NCBI RefSeq assembly: GCF_017377795.1
Contig: NZ_JAFRDR010000001.1
Location: 310,001-374,000, forward strand
Source: Williamsia soli
GTDB lineage: Bacteria > Actinomycetota > Actinomycetes > Mycobacteriales > Mycobacteriaceae
Reading direction: 5' to 3'
Length of the DNA: 64,000 nucleotides
A program made the position numbers and the translations under genes. Shown piece after piece: positions 34,022 to 42,851 of the stretch. How positions within the stretch are numbered: position 1 is the first letter of the stretch; the number at the start of each line of letters is the position of its first letter. Below the pieces are notes generated by a model. That model did not search any database. It was not told the DNA's origin and worked only from the letters and a program-made list of their open reading frames with translations.

Positions 34022-34080
34022 CCGGCGGAGCGCGTCCGCCCTGTCTGGCCCGCGATAGCGACCCATTCGGCCCACAGAAA

Positions 34081-34094
34081 TGGAACACGTTCTA
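34081..34094. promoter_or_regulatory. KstR-type operator TGGAACACGTTCTA
   Basis: The 14-mer fits the published KstR consensus TnnAACnnGTTnnA at every fixed position. It overlaps the TAATCT -10 box (34093-34098), which stands 6 nt before the GTG at 34105, so a bound repressor would block a leaderless transcript. KstR controls cholesterol-catabolism genes, including hsaD, in mycobacteria and rhodococci. Confidence 0.75.
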
Positions 34095-34104
34095 ATCTGA
34101 GGGG

Positions 34105-34956
34105 GTGAACGTGACCTTTGAGGAATCCAGACGAGAACTGCAGACCGACAGCGGAGTGCTGCGCTATCACGAGGCGGGTTCCGGTCCGCCTTTGATCTTG
34201 TTGCACGGTTCCGGTCCAGGAGTCACCGGCTGGCGCAACTACCGAGGAAACATAGGGGTGTTCGCCGAGAACTTCCACTGCTACGTCCTCGAGTTCCCCG
34301 GGTTCGGCGTGAGTGATCCTGTCAAAGGCCATCCGGTACTGACCGCCGGGTCGTCGGTGATCAGGTTCATGGACGCGCTCGGCATCGAGTCCGCGCCGGT
34401 CATCGGCAATTCGATGGGTGGCGTGGTCGGCGTCAACCTGGCCATTAAGAAGCCGGACCGGGTGAGCAAGCTCGTGACCATCGGTGGTGTCGGACCGAAC
34501 GTCTTCAGTCCCAGCCCGAGCGAGGGCCTGCGGTTGCTGCAGGAGTTCACCGATGCACCCGATCGGGACAAGCTGATCCGCTGGCTGACCGCCATGGTGT
34601 TCGATCGCGCCCTGGTGACCGATGAGCTGATCGAGGAGCGCTGGGAGGCCGCCATCAATCCGGACGCCCAGGCGACGGCTCAGATGATGTACGGCTCGGC
34701 GGCCTTCGCGATGCAGCAGGAGTTCATGGCCGCATCCGACACCCCGCCGTACTGGTCGATGATGCACAAGGTCGGCTGCCCGACGCTGCTCACCTGGGGT
34801 CGGGACGACAGGGTCAGCCCGCCCGACATGGCGATGGTCCCGATGCGGTTGATACCCCAGGCCGAGTTGCATGTCTTCCCGAACTGCGGGCACTGGGTGA
34901 TGATCGAAGCCAAGCGTGCGTTCGAGAGTGCAGTCGGTGAGTTCCTTCTCCGCTGA
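34105..34956 (+). CDS. Meta-cleavage-product hydrolase, HsaD-like alpha/beta hydrolase
   Basis: A 283-residue alpha/beta hydrolase. The oxyanion segment reads LLHGSGPGVTGWRNYRGN, the nucleophile elbow GNSMGG, the acid lies in TWGRDDRVSP and the His in FPNCGHWVMIE. This is the pattern of C-C hydrolases that cut meta-cleavage products, such as HsaD and BphD. The GTG at 34105 is supported by a TANNNT box 6 nt upstream (leaderless); a second GTG at 34111 would have GAGGGGG as ribosome site. With the KstR-type site, a role in steroid ring degradation is likely, although no other hsa gene is nearby. Confidence 0.87.
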   Translation: MNVTFEESRRELQTDSGVLRYHEAGSGPPLILLHGSGPGVTGWRNYRGNIGVFAENFHCYVLEFPGFGVSDPVKGHPVLTAGSSVIRFMDALGIESAPVIGNSMGGVVGVNLAIKKPDRVSKLVTIGGVGPNVFSPSPSEGLRLLQEFTDAPDRDKLIRWLTAMVFDRALVTDELIEERWEAAINPDAQATAQMMYGSAAFAMQQEFMAASDTPPYWSMMHKVGCPTLLTWGRDDRVSPPDMAMVPMRLIPQAELHVFPNCGHWVMIEAKRAFESAVGEFLLR

Positions 34957-34978
34957 ACCCTGATCTGGGTCCGGGCGT

Positions 34979-35671
34979 CTAGCGTTCGTCCGGGCCTGCG
35001 GTGACCACCTGCAGCGCGACCTCGGCCAGTTTGACGTTCGAATCCTGGGACAGTCGTGCGAGGAGTCGGAAGGCTTCGTCCGGGTCGAGTTTGTAGCGTT
35101 CCATGATCATGCCTTTGGCCTGGCCGATGATGTCGCGGTTGGTGAGCGCCGCCCGAATCTGGTCTTTCTCCCTGACCGCCGCGAAGGCGATCGCCGCATG
35201 TGCGGCGAACAGCGAGCCGATGGAGACCGATTCGTCGTCGAAAGCGTCCGCCGATGAGCTGTGCAGATTGAGCGCGCCGAAGGTGTCGTCCTCTATGTAC
35301 AGGCAGAAGCAGATCATCGACTTGATGCCCAGACTCTCCGCGCCTGCGGCGAAACGCGGCCACCGGGTCTCCGAGCCCATGTCGTCGATCTGGATGGTCT
35401 CGGCGTTGAGCGCCGACCGGATGCACGGGCCCTCCCCGAACTCCTGCTGCAATTCGTCGCATTTGCCTGCCAGGTCGCCCACCATGACCGGCGTCTCGAC
35501 CTTGGAGTTCCCGGTCACCAGGGTGACACTCGCGTACTCGCCACCGGGAACGTTTTCGACCGCAGACTTCGAGATCGCGCGCAAAACGGTGTCGCTGTCC
35601 TTGCTCTCAGACCGCAGCAGCCGCGCGACTGCGGCCATCCGTTCCGGCAAATCGGTGTTGGGTGGTGTCAT
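34979..35671 (-). CDS. GAF-ANTAR domain protein
   Basis: A 230-residue regulator. The N-terminal ~150 residues form a GAF sensor domain (GPCIRSALNAETIQIDDMGSETRWPRF, partly shown); the C-terminal ~55 residues are an ANTAR RNA-binding domain with IGQAKGMIMERY and AFRLLARLSQD. ANTAR proteins bind paired hairpins in mRNA leaders to prevent termination. The ATG at 35671 is chosen because AGGAA lies 9 nt upstream; an in-frame ATG at 35689 is possible. The targets are unknown. Confidence 0.92.
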   Translation of the reverse strand: MTPPNTDLPERMAAVARLLRSESKDSDTVLRAISKSAVENVPGGEYASVTLVTGNSKVETPVMVGDLAGKCDELQQEFGEGPCIRSALNAETIQIDDMGSETRWPRFAAGAESLGIKSMICFCLYIEDDTFGALNLHSSSADAFDDESVSIGSLFAAHAAIAFAAVREKDQIRAALTNRDIIGQAKGMIMERYKLDPDEAFRLLARLSQDSNVKLAEVALQVVTAGPDER

Positions 35672-35845
35672 GTTCCTGATTCCTGCCATGGCCCGTACTG
35701 CTAGACAATTCTGAAAGTCTACTTATAGATGTCAATTCGCCGTGGTCGGACGGCGACTTCCACGATCCTGTGGTGGAGAATGTCCGGACACTCACGTATC
35801 TTGGGCATCCTGGCGCTCGGGGGACAACCAAAAAGGGGACATTGC

Positions 35846-36769
35846 ATGCAGCTCGGCAGGATCAGGCATGGTCGCCTTCCCCGACTCGTGACTGTTGTCG
35901 CGGGGGCCGCACTCCTTCTCGGAATGTCCACCATCACAGCGACAGCCGATCCCGTCTGGCCGGGCGGCCCGGAGATCCCCGGTATCTCCGCTCCTGACCT
36001 GCCGAAGCCCGGCCCCGCGAGCCCGGCGCCGACGACGTCCTCCCAGCAACCGCTGGGCCGCGCCAACTTCTCGACCCCGACACTCGATCCCGCCGACGGC
36101 GAGACGGTCGGGGTCGCGCAACCGGTGGTCATCTCCTTCCAGGCGGCGATCGACGACAAGGAGGCCGCGGAGAAGGCCATCAGGGTCACCGCGACGCCGC
36201 CGGTCGCGGGCAGTCTGTACTGGGTGGGCAACAAGGAACTCCGGTGGAAGCCCAAGGAGTTCTGGCCGGCGAACACGACGGTGTCGGTGCAGGCCGGCAG
36301 CGCCACCTCGAACTTCACGATCGGCAAGTCCTGGATTGCGACGGCCGACGACAACACCCACACCATCACCGTCACGGTCGACGGCACCGTGGTCCGGACG
36401 ATGCCCACGTCGATGGGCGCCAACGATCACCCCACACCCAACGGTGTCTACACCGTCGGCGAGCGGTTCGCGGACATGTACATGGACTCGTCCACCTACG
36501 GGGTGCCCGTGGACTCACCCGACGGCTACCGCACGTATGTCGAATATGCGACCCGCATCTCGAACAGTGGCATCTTCGTCCATGCCGCGCCGTGGTCGGT
36601 CGGGCAACAGGGCAACACCAACGTTTCCCACGGTTGTCTCAACGTCAGCACCGAGGACGGACGGTGGTTCTTCGAGAACGCGCCCAAGGGTGCGCCGGTC
36701 GTGGTGGTGAACACCATCGGCGGCACCGCAGATCCTGCTGATGGACTGACCGACTTCACCACCCCGTAA
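35846..36769 (+). CDS. L,D-transpeptidase with N-terminal Ig-like domain
   Basis: A 307-residue secreted cell-wall enzyme. A signal sequence (residues ~10-35, ending near ATADP) is followed by a Pro-rich linker, one Ig-like domain with SFQAAIDDKEAAEKAI and a YkuD catalytic domain. The catalytic motif is FVHAAPWSVGQQ followed by SHGCLN, with the nucleophilic Cys. It makes 3-3 crosslinks in peptidoglycan, like mycobacterial LdtMt2-type proteins, although these often have two Ig domains. The ATG has AAGGGGA upstream. Confidence 0.93.
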   Translation: MQLGRIRHGRLPRLVTVVAGAALLLGMSTITATADPVWPGGPEIPGISAPDLPKPGPASPAPTTSSQQPLGRANFSTPTLDPADGETVGVAQPVVISFQAAIDDKEAAEKAIRVTATPPVAGSLYWVGNKELRWKPKEFWPANTTVSVQAGSATSNFTIGKSWIATADDNTHTITVTVDGTVVRTMPTSMGANDHPTPNGVYTVGERFADMYMDSSTYGVPVDSPDGYRTYVEYATRISNSGIFVHAAPWSVGQQGNTNVSHGCLNVSTEDGRWFFENAPKGAPVVVVNTIGGTADPADGLTDFTTP

Positions 36770-36776
36770 CTTCCGG

Positions 36777-36833
36777 AAATGGGTCGTTCTGGCGAAGTCG
36801 ACCTGCAGGTTTGTTCGCCAGAACGACCCATTT
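36777..36833. terminator. Perfect 20-bp inverted repeat between convergent genes
   Basis: Arms at 36777-36796 and 36814-36833 are perfectly complementary with a 17-nt loop; TTTT follows on the plus strand. It separates the ends of the L,D-transpeptidase and M13 peptidase genes and is a convincing bidirectional terminator. Confidence 0.85.
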
Positions 36834-36849
36834 TCGGGGGTTGGGGTGG

Positions 36850-38847
36850 CTACCAGATGTGGACGCGGTCCTCATCGTCGAGGTACAGGCCGTCGCCCTC
36901 TTTCACCCCGAACGCGTCGTAGAACGCGTTGATGTTGCTGATGACGCCGTTGCAACGGAACTCGGGCGGTGAATGCGGATCGATCGACAGGCGCCGGATC
37001 GCCTCGGCGTCGCGGGTCTTGGTGCGCCACACCTGCGCCCAGCCGTAGAACACCCGCTGCAGACCTGTGAGTCCGTCGATCTCCGGCGGGGTCTGCCCGT
37101 CCAACGCGATCTGGTAGGCCACAAGTGAGATCGACAGACCGCCGAGATCGCCGATGTTCTCACCGATGGTGAAGTCGCCGTTGACCTTGTACTTCTCGTC
37201 CAGTCCCTTCGGGGTGAAGGTGCCGTACTGGTCGATGAGTTTGCGTGTGCGGGTGCTGAATTCGGTGCGATCGGTGTCGGTCCACCAATCCACGAGATTG
37301 CCGTCACCGTCGTACTTCGCACCCTGGTCGTCGAAGCCGTGGCCGATCTCATGGCCGATCACCGCACCGATACCACCGTAGTTGGCGGCGTCGTCGGCCT
37401 CGGGGTCGAAGAACGGAGGCTGCAGGATCGCTGCGGGGAACACGATCTCGTTCATTCCCGGGTTGTAGTAGGCGTTGACCGTCTGTGGGGTCATGAACCA
37501 CTCGTCGTGGTCGACCGGCGAACCGATCTTTCCGAACTCGCGATCCTCCTCGTAAGCGCTTGCGCGAGCGATGTTCCCGAATAGGTCATCGCGCTCGATG
37601 CGCAGCGACGAATAGTCGCGCCAGGTCGCCGGGTATCCGATCTTCGGCGTGAACTTCTCGAGTTTGACCAGGGCCTTCTCGCGAGTGTCCGGACTCATCC
37701 AGTCCAGATCGGAGATGTTACGCCGGTACGCCTTCACAAGGTTCTCGATCAGCACGTCCATGCGGGCCTTGGCTTCGGGCGGAAAGTGTTTTGCGACATA
37801 CAGTTTGCCGACGGCGAATCCGAGGCCCTGCTCGACGAGGCCGACCCCGCGCTTCCACCGGTCGCGAATCACCTCCGAACCGGTGAGGGTCTTGCCGTAG
37901 AAGTCGAAGTTCTCGTCGACGAACTCGTCCGAGAGGTACGGAGCGGCCGAATGCAGCAGCCGCCACTGTGCCCACACCTTCCACTCGTCGAGTTCGCGTT
38001 CGCCCCACAATGCCGCGACGCCCCCGACGAACGAGGGTTGGCCTACGACCACCTCGCCGAAGGTCTCGGATCCCGTGGTCTGCAGCCCCGAGATCCAGGA
38101 GTCCACATCGAATCCGCTTGCTTCCGTCGTGAACTCGGACAGGGTCCTGAGGTTGTACGTGAGGTCGGCGTCGCGGCGGCGTACCACATCCCAGTGCTGG
38201 GATGCGATGGCGGTCTCGAGGTCGACGATGGTATCGGCACGGGCGGCGGAATCGTCGAATCCGGCCAGTGCGAACATCTTCTCGACGTGAGCCCGGTACG
38301 CGGTGCGCGTCTCGGCGTGATTGTCATCGCGGTAGTACGACTCGTCGGGCAGTCCGATCCCGGACTGCGTAATGTGCATCAGATAGCGATCGGACGCCTT
38401 GGCGTCGGTGTCCACGTAGTAGCCGAAGAGGCCACCGATTCCGCGGCGCTGCGCCGCGCCGACGAGCCGGGCGAGCTCAGTGCGGGTGGTCGCGTCGCCG
38501 AGCGCCGCGAGGTCCGCGGTGATCGGGGAGATGCCGAGTGCATTGATGTGCTCGGTGTCCATGAAGCTGGCGAAGAGGTCGCCGATCTTCTGGGCGTCGC
38601 TGCCGGGGGCAGGCGAGGACTCCGCGCACTCGGTGATCAGGTCGCGGACGTTCTCCTCCGCGCGGTCGCGCAGCACGTGGAAGGCGCCGTCGACCGCGCG
38701 GTCCTCGGGAATGACGTGGTCGCGCAACCAGGTGCCGTTCACGTGCTCGAACAGGTCGTCTTGTGGCCGCACCGACTCGTCGACCCAGCTCAGATCGATA
38801 CCGGACCGTGCGGCGGTGGAATTGGCGGTGTCTGCGGTAGAAGTCAC
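36850..38847 (-). CDS. M13 family metallopeptidase (neprilysin/Zmp1-like)
   Basis: A 665-residue zinc peptidase. The N-terminal domain begins GIDLSWVDESVRPQDDLFEHVNGTW. The zinc motif is HEIGH in IGHEIGHGFDDQG, and the third ligand is in ENIGDLGG; NAYYNPGMNEIVFPAAIL is the substrate-binding strand. The length is close to that of M. tuberculosis Zmp1 (663). The GTG at 38847 has AGGATGG upstream and lies 31 bp after the neighbouring gene's stop; the longer frame to 38922 overlaps that gene. No signal peptide is visible. Confidence 0.92.
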   Translation of the reverse strand: MTSTADTANSTAARSGIDLSWVDESVRPQDDLFEHVNGTWLRDHVIPEDRAVDGAFHVLRDRAEENVRDLITECAESSPAPGSDAQKIGDLFASFMDTEHINALGISPITADLAALGDATTRTELARLVGAAQRRGIGGLFGYYVDTDAKASDRYLMHITQSGIGLPDESYYRDDNHAETRTAYRAHVEKMFALAGFDDSAARADTIVDLETAIASQHWDVVRRRDADLTYNLRTLSEFTTEASGFDVDSWISGLQTTGSETFGEVVVGQPSFVGGVAALWGERELDEWKVWAQWRLLHSAAPYLSDEFVDENFDFYGKTLTGSEVIRDRWKRGVGLVEQGLGFAVGKLYVAKHFPPEAKARMDVLIENLVKAYRRNISDLDWMSPDTREKALVKLEKFTPKIGYPATWRDYSSLRIERDDLFGNIARASAYEEDREFGKIGSPVDHDEWFMTPQTVNAYYNPGMNEIVFPAAILQPPFFDPEADDAANYGGIGAVIGHEIGHGFDDQGAKYDGDGNLVDWWTDTDRTEFSTRTRKLIDQYGTFTPKGLDEKYKVNGDFTIGENIGDLGGLSISLVAYQIALDGQTPPEIDGLTGLQRVFYGWAQVWRTKTRDAEAIRRLSIDPHSPPEFRCNGVISNINAFYDAFGVKEGDGLYLDDEDRVHIW

Positions 38848-38878
38848 CAGACCATCCTGGCACCGAACCGCGATTTCG

Positions 38879-39583
38879 TCAGCCGCCGCTGGAGCTGTCC
38901 GAGTTCTGCGCAGCCGCGTCATCCGGGCTCTGATGGGCGGTGAGCAACAGATGGTCGAATATCCGCCTGCTCTCGTCGTCGAACGGTACGTTGCCGTCGA
39001 CGGACGCGACGATGTTCTGTGCCAGCGTTCTGAGCTTGGTGTTGGTCTGCTGCGAACGCCAGGTCAGGACGTCGAATGCGCGGTCGGCGTTGATGCCGTA
39101 GACGAGCATCAACATGCCCTTTGCCTGTTCGATGACAGCCCGCGACACCGCGAAGTCCTTGACCGCGGCGTCCATCGTCTCTTTCAGTTCACCCTCGTGC
39201 ACGTCTGTCAGGTCCACATAGAATCCTTCGGTGCCGATGAGGGATCCGGATGGGTCGGTCAGACGATCCCCGACGACGAGCACATGACGCACCTGTCCGC
39301 GGCGGTCGACGATCCGGTGCCTGCTGCTGAACGACTTGCCCTCCCGCAAGAGGTCGTCGATCGCCCGCTCGACCCGCTCCCGGTCATCAGGGTGCTTGTG
39401 TGCGAGCAGCAGTTCGGTGGTGGGTGAGACCTCGCCGGCCCCGTAACCGTGGATGGCGGCGACCTCATCGGACCAGTGCCACTGGTCCTGCGCGATGAGG
39501 TAGCGAAAGCTGCCCACCTTCTGGACGGCGCTGCCGCCGAGCACTTCCTGCACCGACTGGGTGTCGGTCCTGCTGTTCTCCAA
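38879..39583 (-). CDS. PAS-ANTAR domain protein
   Basis: A 234-residue regulator with a PAS sensor domain (GSFRYLIAQDQWHWSDEVAAIHGY through the HPDDRERVERAI and RHVLVVGDRL segments) and an ANTAR domain (SRAVIEQAKGMLMLVYGI, AFDVLTWRSQQTN). It is a probable RNA-binding antiterminator, the second in this 5-kb stretch. It precedes the M13 gene by 31 bp on the same strand, so the two may be co-transcribed. Confidence 0.92.
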   Translation of the reverse strand: MENSRTDTQSVQEVLGGSAVQKVGSFRYLIAQDQWHWSDEVAAIHGYGAGEVSPTTELLLAHKHPDDRERVERAIDDLLREGKSFSSRHRIVDRRGQVRHVLVVGDRLTDPSGSLIGTEGFYVDLTDVHEGELKETMDAAVKDFAVSRAVIEQAKGMLMLVYGINADRAFDVLTWRSQQTNTKLRTLAQNIVASVDGNVPFDDESRRIFDHLLLTAHQSPDDAAAQNSDSSSGG

Positions 39584-39820
39584 GAAACTGCTCCCTGTTC
39601 ACACCTGTATGGAAGTCAGCCGAGCGTCCATCGGGCAGGGTTGCCACCGGGCTGTCGGCAAAGACGCAGCCCTCGGTTCGAGCCAGTGATTTTCTAGCAT
39701 GCCGAAGTGGGCCGTGGACACAAAGGGTGTGCATAGCAGAACGGGCCGTCGAAGAGAACACTTTGGGTTCAGCTGACTTCAAATCCGCGTGAGCCGAAGT
39801 CGCCGGGCTACTGTGACGCG
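39584..39820. other. Promoter region upstream of the Cys leader and tau operon
   Basis: No gene is visible in this 237-bp gap. It holds a TTGCC-N11-GGCAA dyad near 39640-39662 and, at its right end, TACTGT (39809-39814) as a -10 box 6 nt before the leader-peptide GTG. Confidence 0.45.
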
Positions 39821-39895
39821 GTGCTCAAGACGATGCTGGTGCGGCGACTCGCGGTGGATCTCTGCCGCCTCGGTGCCCAGAACTGTTGCCTGTGA
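39821..39895 (+). CDS. Cys-containing leader peptide of the sulfonate operon (attenuator uORF)
   Basis: A 24-codon ORF beginning GTG CTC AAG, with the core LVRRLAVDLCRL and ending NCCL-stop, so three Cys codons, two of them adjacent. This matches the actinobacterial Cys leader peptides (R-R-x-x-VDLCR followed by a CC near the end) found before sulfur-assimilation genes. TACTGT lies 6 nt upstream of the GTG, pointing to a leaderless transcript and fixing the start. Ribosome stalling at the Cys codons under Cys shortage should expose the downstream operon. The 151 nt after the stop can form alternative stems, for example AGAGCG/CGCTCT. Confidence 0.8.
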   Translation: MLKTMLVRRLAVDLCRLGAQNCCL

Positions 39896-40046
39896 ACATC
39901 TTCACGTCGTAGTCCGCTCGCCGTAGAGCGCCCACGACGCCTCCGCTGCCGCTCTTCGATGAGGCCCGCCTCGACGCGCGCGGCACCTCCCTCTCCTATC
40001 GATGGTGATCATCGGTGCCAGAGCTAGCTCATCAGGGGTTGTCCTC

Positions 40047-40916
40047 ATGTCAGTTGTACCGGCCATAGCTGCGCCGACCGAGACGGTCGACCCGAACGCG
40101 ACCAAGCGGCCCCGGGAATCCGGGCGCACGTCGAAACTGTTGTCGCGGGTCGGTTTACCGATTCTGTCGCTCGTCGTCTTCATCGCGCTGTGGCAGTTGG
40201 TCGTGAGTCTGAAGATCTGGAACGAGACGCTGATCCCCGCACCGAGTGCGGTATGGGACGCCTTCGTCGAAACGAATACGACGACCGACGGGGTCCGCGG
40301 CTACGCGGGCAAGTACCTCTGGGAGCACCTGCTCATCAGCTTGCAGCGCATCGGTTACGGCATCGCCATCGGCATCGTGGTCGGTATTGCGTTCGGGCTG
40401 TTCATGGGTACCTTCAGCAAGGTCCGGGCCCTGTTCGAACCCTGGATCACCTTCCTGCGCACGTTGCCGCCGCTGGCCTACTTCTCGCTGCTGATCATCT
40501 GGCTCGGCATCAACGAAGAGCCGAAGATCACTCTGCTGGCCATCGCGGCGTTCCCGCCGGTCGCCGTCGCGACCACCTCAGCAGTACTGGCGGCCCCCCA
40601 GAGCCTGACCGAAGCGGCGAAGGCGCTGGGTGCCAGCAAGTTCGAGGTGATCAAAGACGTCGTGATCCCCTCCGCGTTGCCCGAGACCTTCACCGGCATC
40701 CGGTTGGCAGTCGGTGTCGCGTACTCCTCGCTGGTGGCAGCGGAGCTGGTCAACGGCCTGCCCGGCATCGGCGGCATGGTCAGAGACGCCTCCAACTACA
40801 ACAACACCCCGGTCGTGCTCGTCGGCATCATCGCGATCGGAACCTCCGGCTTGATCATCGACGGTCTGCTGCAACTCATCGAGCGCAAAACCGTGCCCTG
40901 GCGGGGACGCGTCTAG
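40047..40916 (+). CDS. tauC: Taurine/sulfonate ABC transporter permease (TauC/SsuC-like)
   Basis: A 289-residue inner-membrane protein with about six hydrophobic segments. The binding-protein-dependent EAA loop reads EAAKALGASKFEVIKDVVIPSALPETFTGIRLAVG (partly quoted), and FLRTLPPLAYFSLLIIWLGI is typical of SsuC/TauC. It works with the following TauA- and TauB-like proteins. I chose the ATG at 40047; an in-frame ATG at 40002 would add 15 residues. The gene order is permease, binding protein, ATPase. Confidence 0.9.
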   Translation: MSVVPAIAAPTETVDPNATKRPRESGRTSKLLSRVGLPILSLVVFIALWQLVVSLKIWNETLIPAPSAVWDAFVETNTTTDGVRGYAGKYLWEHLLISLQRIGYGIAIGIVVGIAFGLFMGTFSKVRALFEPWITFLRTLPPLAYFSLLIIWLGINEEPKITLLAIAAFPPVAVATTSAVLAAPQSLTEAAKALGASKFEVIKDVVIPSALPETFTGIRLAVGVAYSSLVAAELVNGLPGIGGMVRDASNYNNTPVVLVGIIAIGTSGLIIDGLLQLIERKTVPWRGRV

Positions 40917-40968
40917 AACGCTCGCGCCTGCCTCCTCTGTGTCCCACAAGAAGAAAGAACGAACCAAC

Positions 40969-42021
40969 ATGAGCCAAACACCCCGCTCTGCCCGATTGCG
41001 CCGACGATGGGTGGTGCTCGTCGCCGCGCTGTCCGCGCTCACGCTGACCCTCGGCCTCGCCTCCTGCTCCGATGACGAGAGCGACGGAAAGACCATCACA
41101 GTCGGCTACCAGGCCTTTCCCAGTGGCGACCTGATCGTCAAGAACCAGAAGTGGCTCGAAGAGGCGCTGCCCGACTACACGATCAAATGGACCAAGTTCG
41201 AGTCCGGCGCCACGATCAACCAGGCCTTCATCGGCAACTCGATCGACATCGGCGCCATCGGCTCGAGCCCCGTCGCCCGTGGCCTCTCCGGCAACTCGCC
41301 GATCGGCTACAAGGTCGCATTCGTTCTCGACGTCGCCGGCGACAACGAGGCGCTGGTCGCCCGCAACGGCACCAATATCAACAGTGTCGCCGAACTCAAG
41401 GGCAAGACCATCGGCACCGCACTGGCCTCGACCGCGCACTACAGCTTGCTGGTCGCACTCGAGCAGGCCGGACTGTCGGCGAACGACGTCAAGATCGTCG
41501 ACCTGCAGCCGCAGGCCATCATCGCCGCATGGGAGCGCGGCGACATCGATGCCGCCTACACCTGGCTGCCGACCCTCGACGAGCTGCGCAAGACCGGTAA
41601 GGACCTGGTCACCAGCCGCGCCATCGGCAAGTCGAACCCCACCCTGGATCTGGGTGTCGTCTCGAACAAGCTGATCTCCGATGATCCTGCGGCGGTCGAC
41701 GCCTGGCGAAAGGTCGAGGCCCGAGCACTCGATCTGATCAACACCGACCCGGCTGCTGCCGCGGGCTTCATCGGCCAGGAACTCGGGATCAGCGCCGAAG
41801 AAGCGCAGGGACAGCTCAAGCAGGGCATCTACCTCACACCCGCAGAGGTCGCCTCGCCGCAGTGGCTCGGAACCCCGGGAGCGGTCGGCAACATCGCCAA
41901 CAACCTGCTCGACGCCGCGGAGTTCTTGGTGGCGCAGAAGCAGATCGACTCCGCGCCGACCCTGGAGCAGTTGCAGGAGGCCATCTACGTCGAAGGTCTG
42001 CCCGGTGCCTTCGACCAGTGA
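40969..42021 (+). CDS. tauA: Taurine-type ABC transporter substrate-binding lipoprotein (TauA-like)
   Basis: A 350-residue lipoprotein: RLRRRWVVLV signal and lipobox GLASC (Cys33). The mature chain, with TVGYQAFPSGD, KWTKFESGATINQAFIGNSIDIGAIGSSP and DNEALVARNG, follows E. coli TauA closely (KFxSGA, GSSP, EALV). It should bind taurine or a similar alkanesulfonate outside the membrane. The start at 40969 rather than 40939 gives a normal-length signal peptide. It is part of the Cys-leader operon. Confidence 0.9.
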   Translation: MSQTPRSARLRRRWVVLVAALSALTLTLGLASCSDDESDGKTITVGYQAFPSGDLIVKNQKWLEEALPDYTIKWTKFESGATINQAFIGNSIDIGAIGSSPVARGLSGNSPIGYKVAFVLDVAGDNEALVARNGTNINSVAELKGKTIGTALASTAHYSLLVALEQAGLSANDVKIVDLQPQAIIAAWERGDIDAAYTWLPTLDELRKTGKDLVTSRAIGKSNPTLDLGVVSNKLISDDPAAVDAWRKVEARALDLINTDPAAAAGFIGQELGISAEEAQGQLKQGIYLTPAEVASPQWLGTPGAVGNIANNLLDAAEFLVAQKQIDSAPTLEQLQEAIYVEGLPGAFDQ

Positions 42022-42787
42022 CAGTCGAGCCATCCACCTCGACAACGTGTCACACCGTTACGGCAAGGGTGGCGACGCCGTCACCGCGGTGGGTCCCGTC
42101 TCCCTCGATGTCCCGGCCGGCGAGTTCCTCGTCCTGGTCGGGGCGTCCGGGTGCGGCAAGAGCACGCTGCTGCGCCTGATCGCAGGCTTCGAAACGCCCA
42201 CCGACGGTCAGGTCGACGTGCTCGGCAAACCCCCGACACCAGGTGAGTCCGCCGGAGTCGTGTTCCAGCAACCACGGCTGTTCCCGTGGCGGACCGTCGG
42301 CGGCAACGTGGAGGTCGCGCTGAAGTACGCCGGGATCGAGAAGGCGGACCGCAAGGCCCGTCGCGACCAGCTGCTCGAGCGGGTCGGCCTCGAAGGCACG
42401 GCCGATCGGCGGATCTGGGAGATCTCCGGTGGACAGCAGCAGCGCGTCGCCATCGCGCGGGCGCTCGCCGCCGAGAATCCGCTCTTCCTGCTCGACGAAC
42501 CCTTTGCGGCGCTCGATGCGCTCACCAGGGAACGGCTGCAGGAAGACGTCCGTGGCGTGAGCAGCGACACCGGCCGGACGTCGGTATTCGTGACCCACAG
42601 CGCAGACGAAGCAGTGTTCCTCGGGTCGCGGATCGTGGTGCTCTCCAAACGCCCGGGGCAGGTCGCCCTCGACCTCGAGGTGGATCTGCCGCGCGGGACG
42701 ATCGACTTCGACGAACTACGGAACTCCCGGGAATACAACTCGATCAGGTCCGAGGTGAGTCACGCGGTGAAGGCGGCGGCTGCTTGA
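42005..42787 (+). CDS. tauB: Taurine/sulfonate ABC transporter ATP-binding protein (TauB/SsuB-like)
   Basis: A 260-residue ABC ATPase: Walker A GASGCGKST, Q-loop VVFQQPRLFPWRTV, signature ISGGQQQRVAIARAL, Walker B FLLDEPFAALD, H-loop VTHSADEAVFLG. It energises sulfonate import. The GTG start lies 17 bp inside the end of tauA. No taurine dioxygenase gene follows. Confidence 0.92.
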   Translation: MPSTSDSRAIHLDNVSHRYGKGGDAVTAVGPVSLDVPAGEFLVLVGASGCGKSTLLRLIAGFETPTDGQVDVLGKPPTPGESAGVVFQQPRLFPWRTVGGNVEVALKYAGIEKADRKARRDQLLERVGLEGTADRRIWEISGGQQQRVAIARALAAENPLFLLDEPFAALDALTRERLQEDVRGVSSDTGRTSVFVTHSADEAVFLGSRIVVLSKRPGQVALDLEVDLPRGTIDFDELRNSREYNSIRSEVSHAVKAAAA

Positions 42788-42851
42788 GTTCGGCTCAGGT
42801 CTGTTGTTTGTCTCACCAGCTGTGTTTTTTCGCTCCGCTTCGCTACGCGGG

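Noticed and set aside
37786-38943. Plus-strand open frame of 385 codons
   Set aside because: Antisense to the M13 peptidase, whose HEIGH motif and family length are unmistakable.
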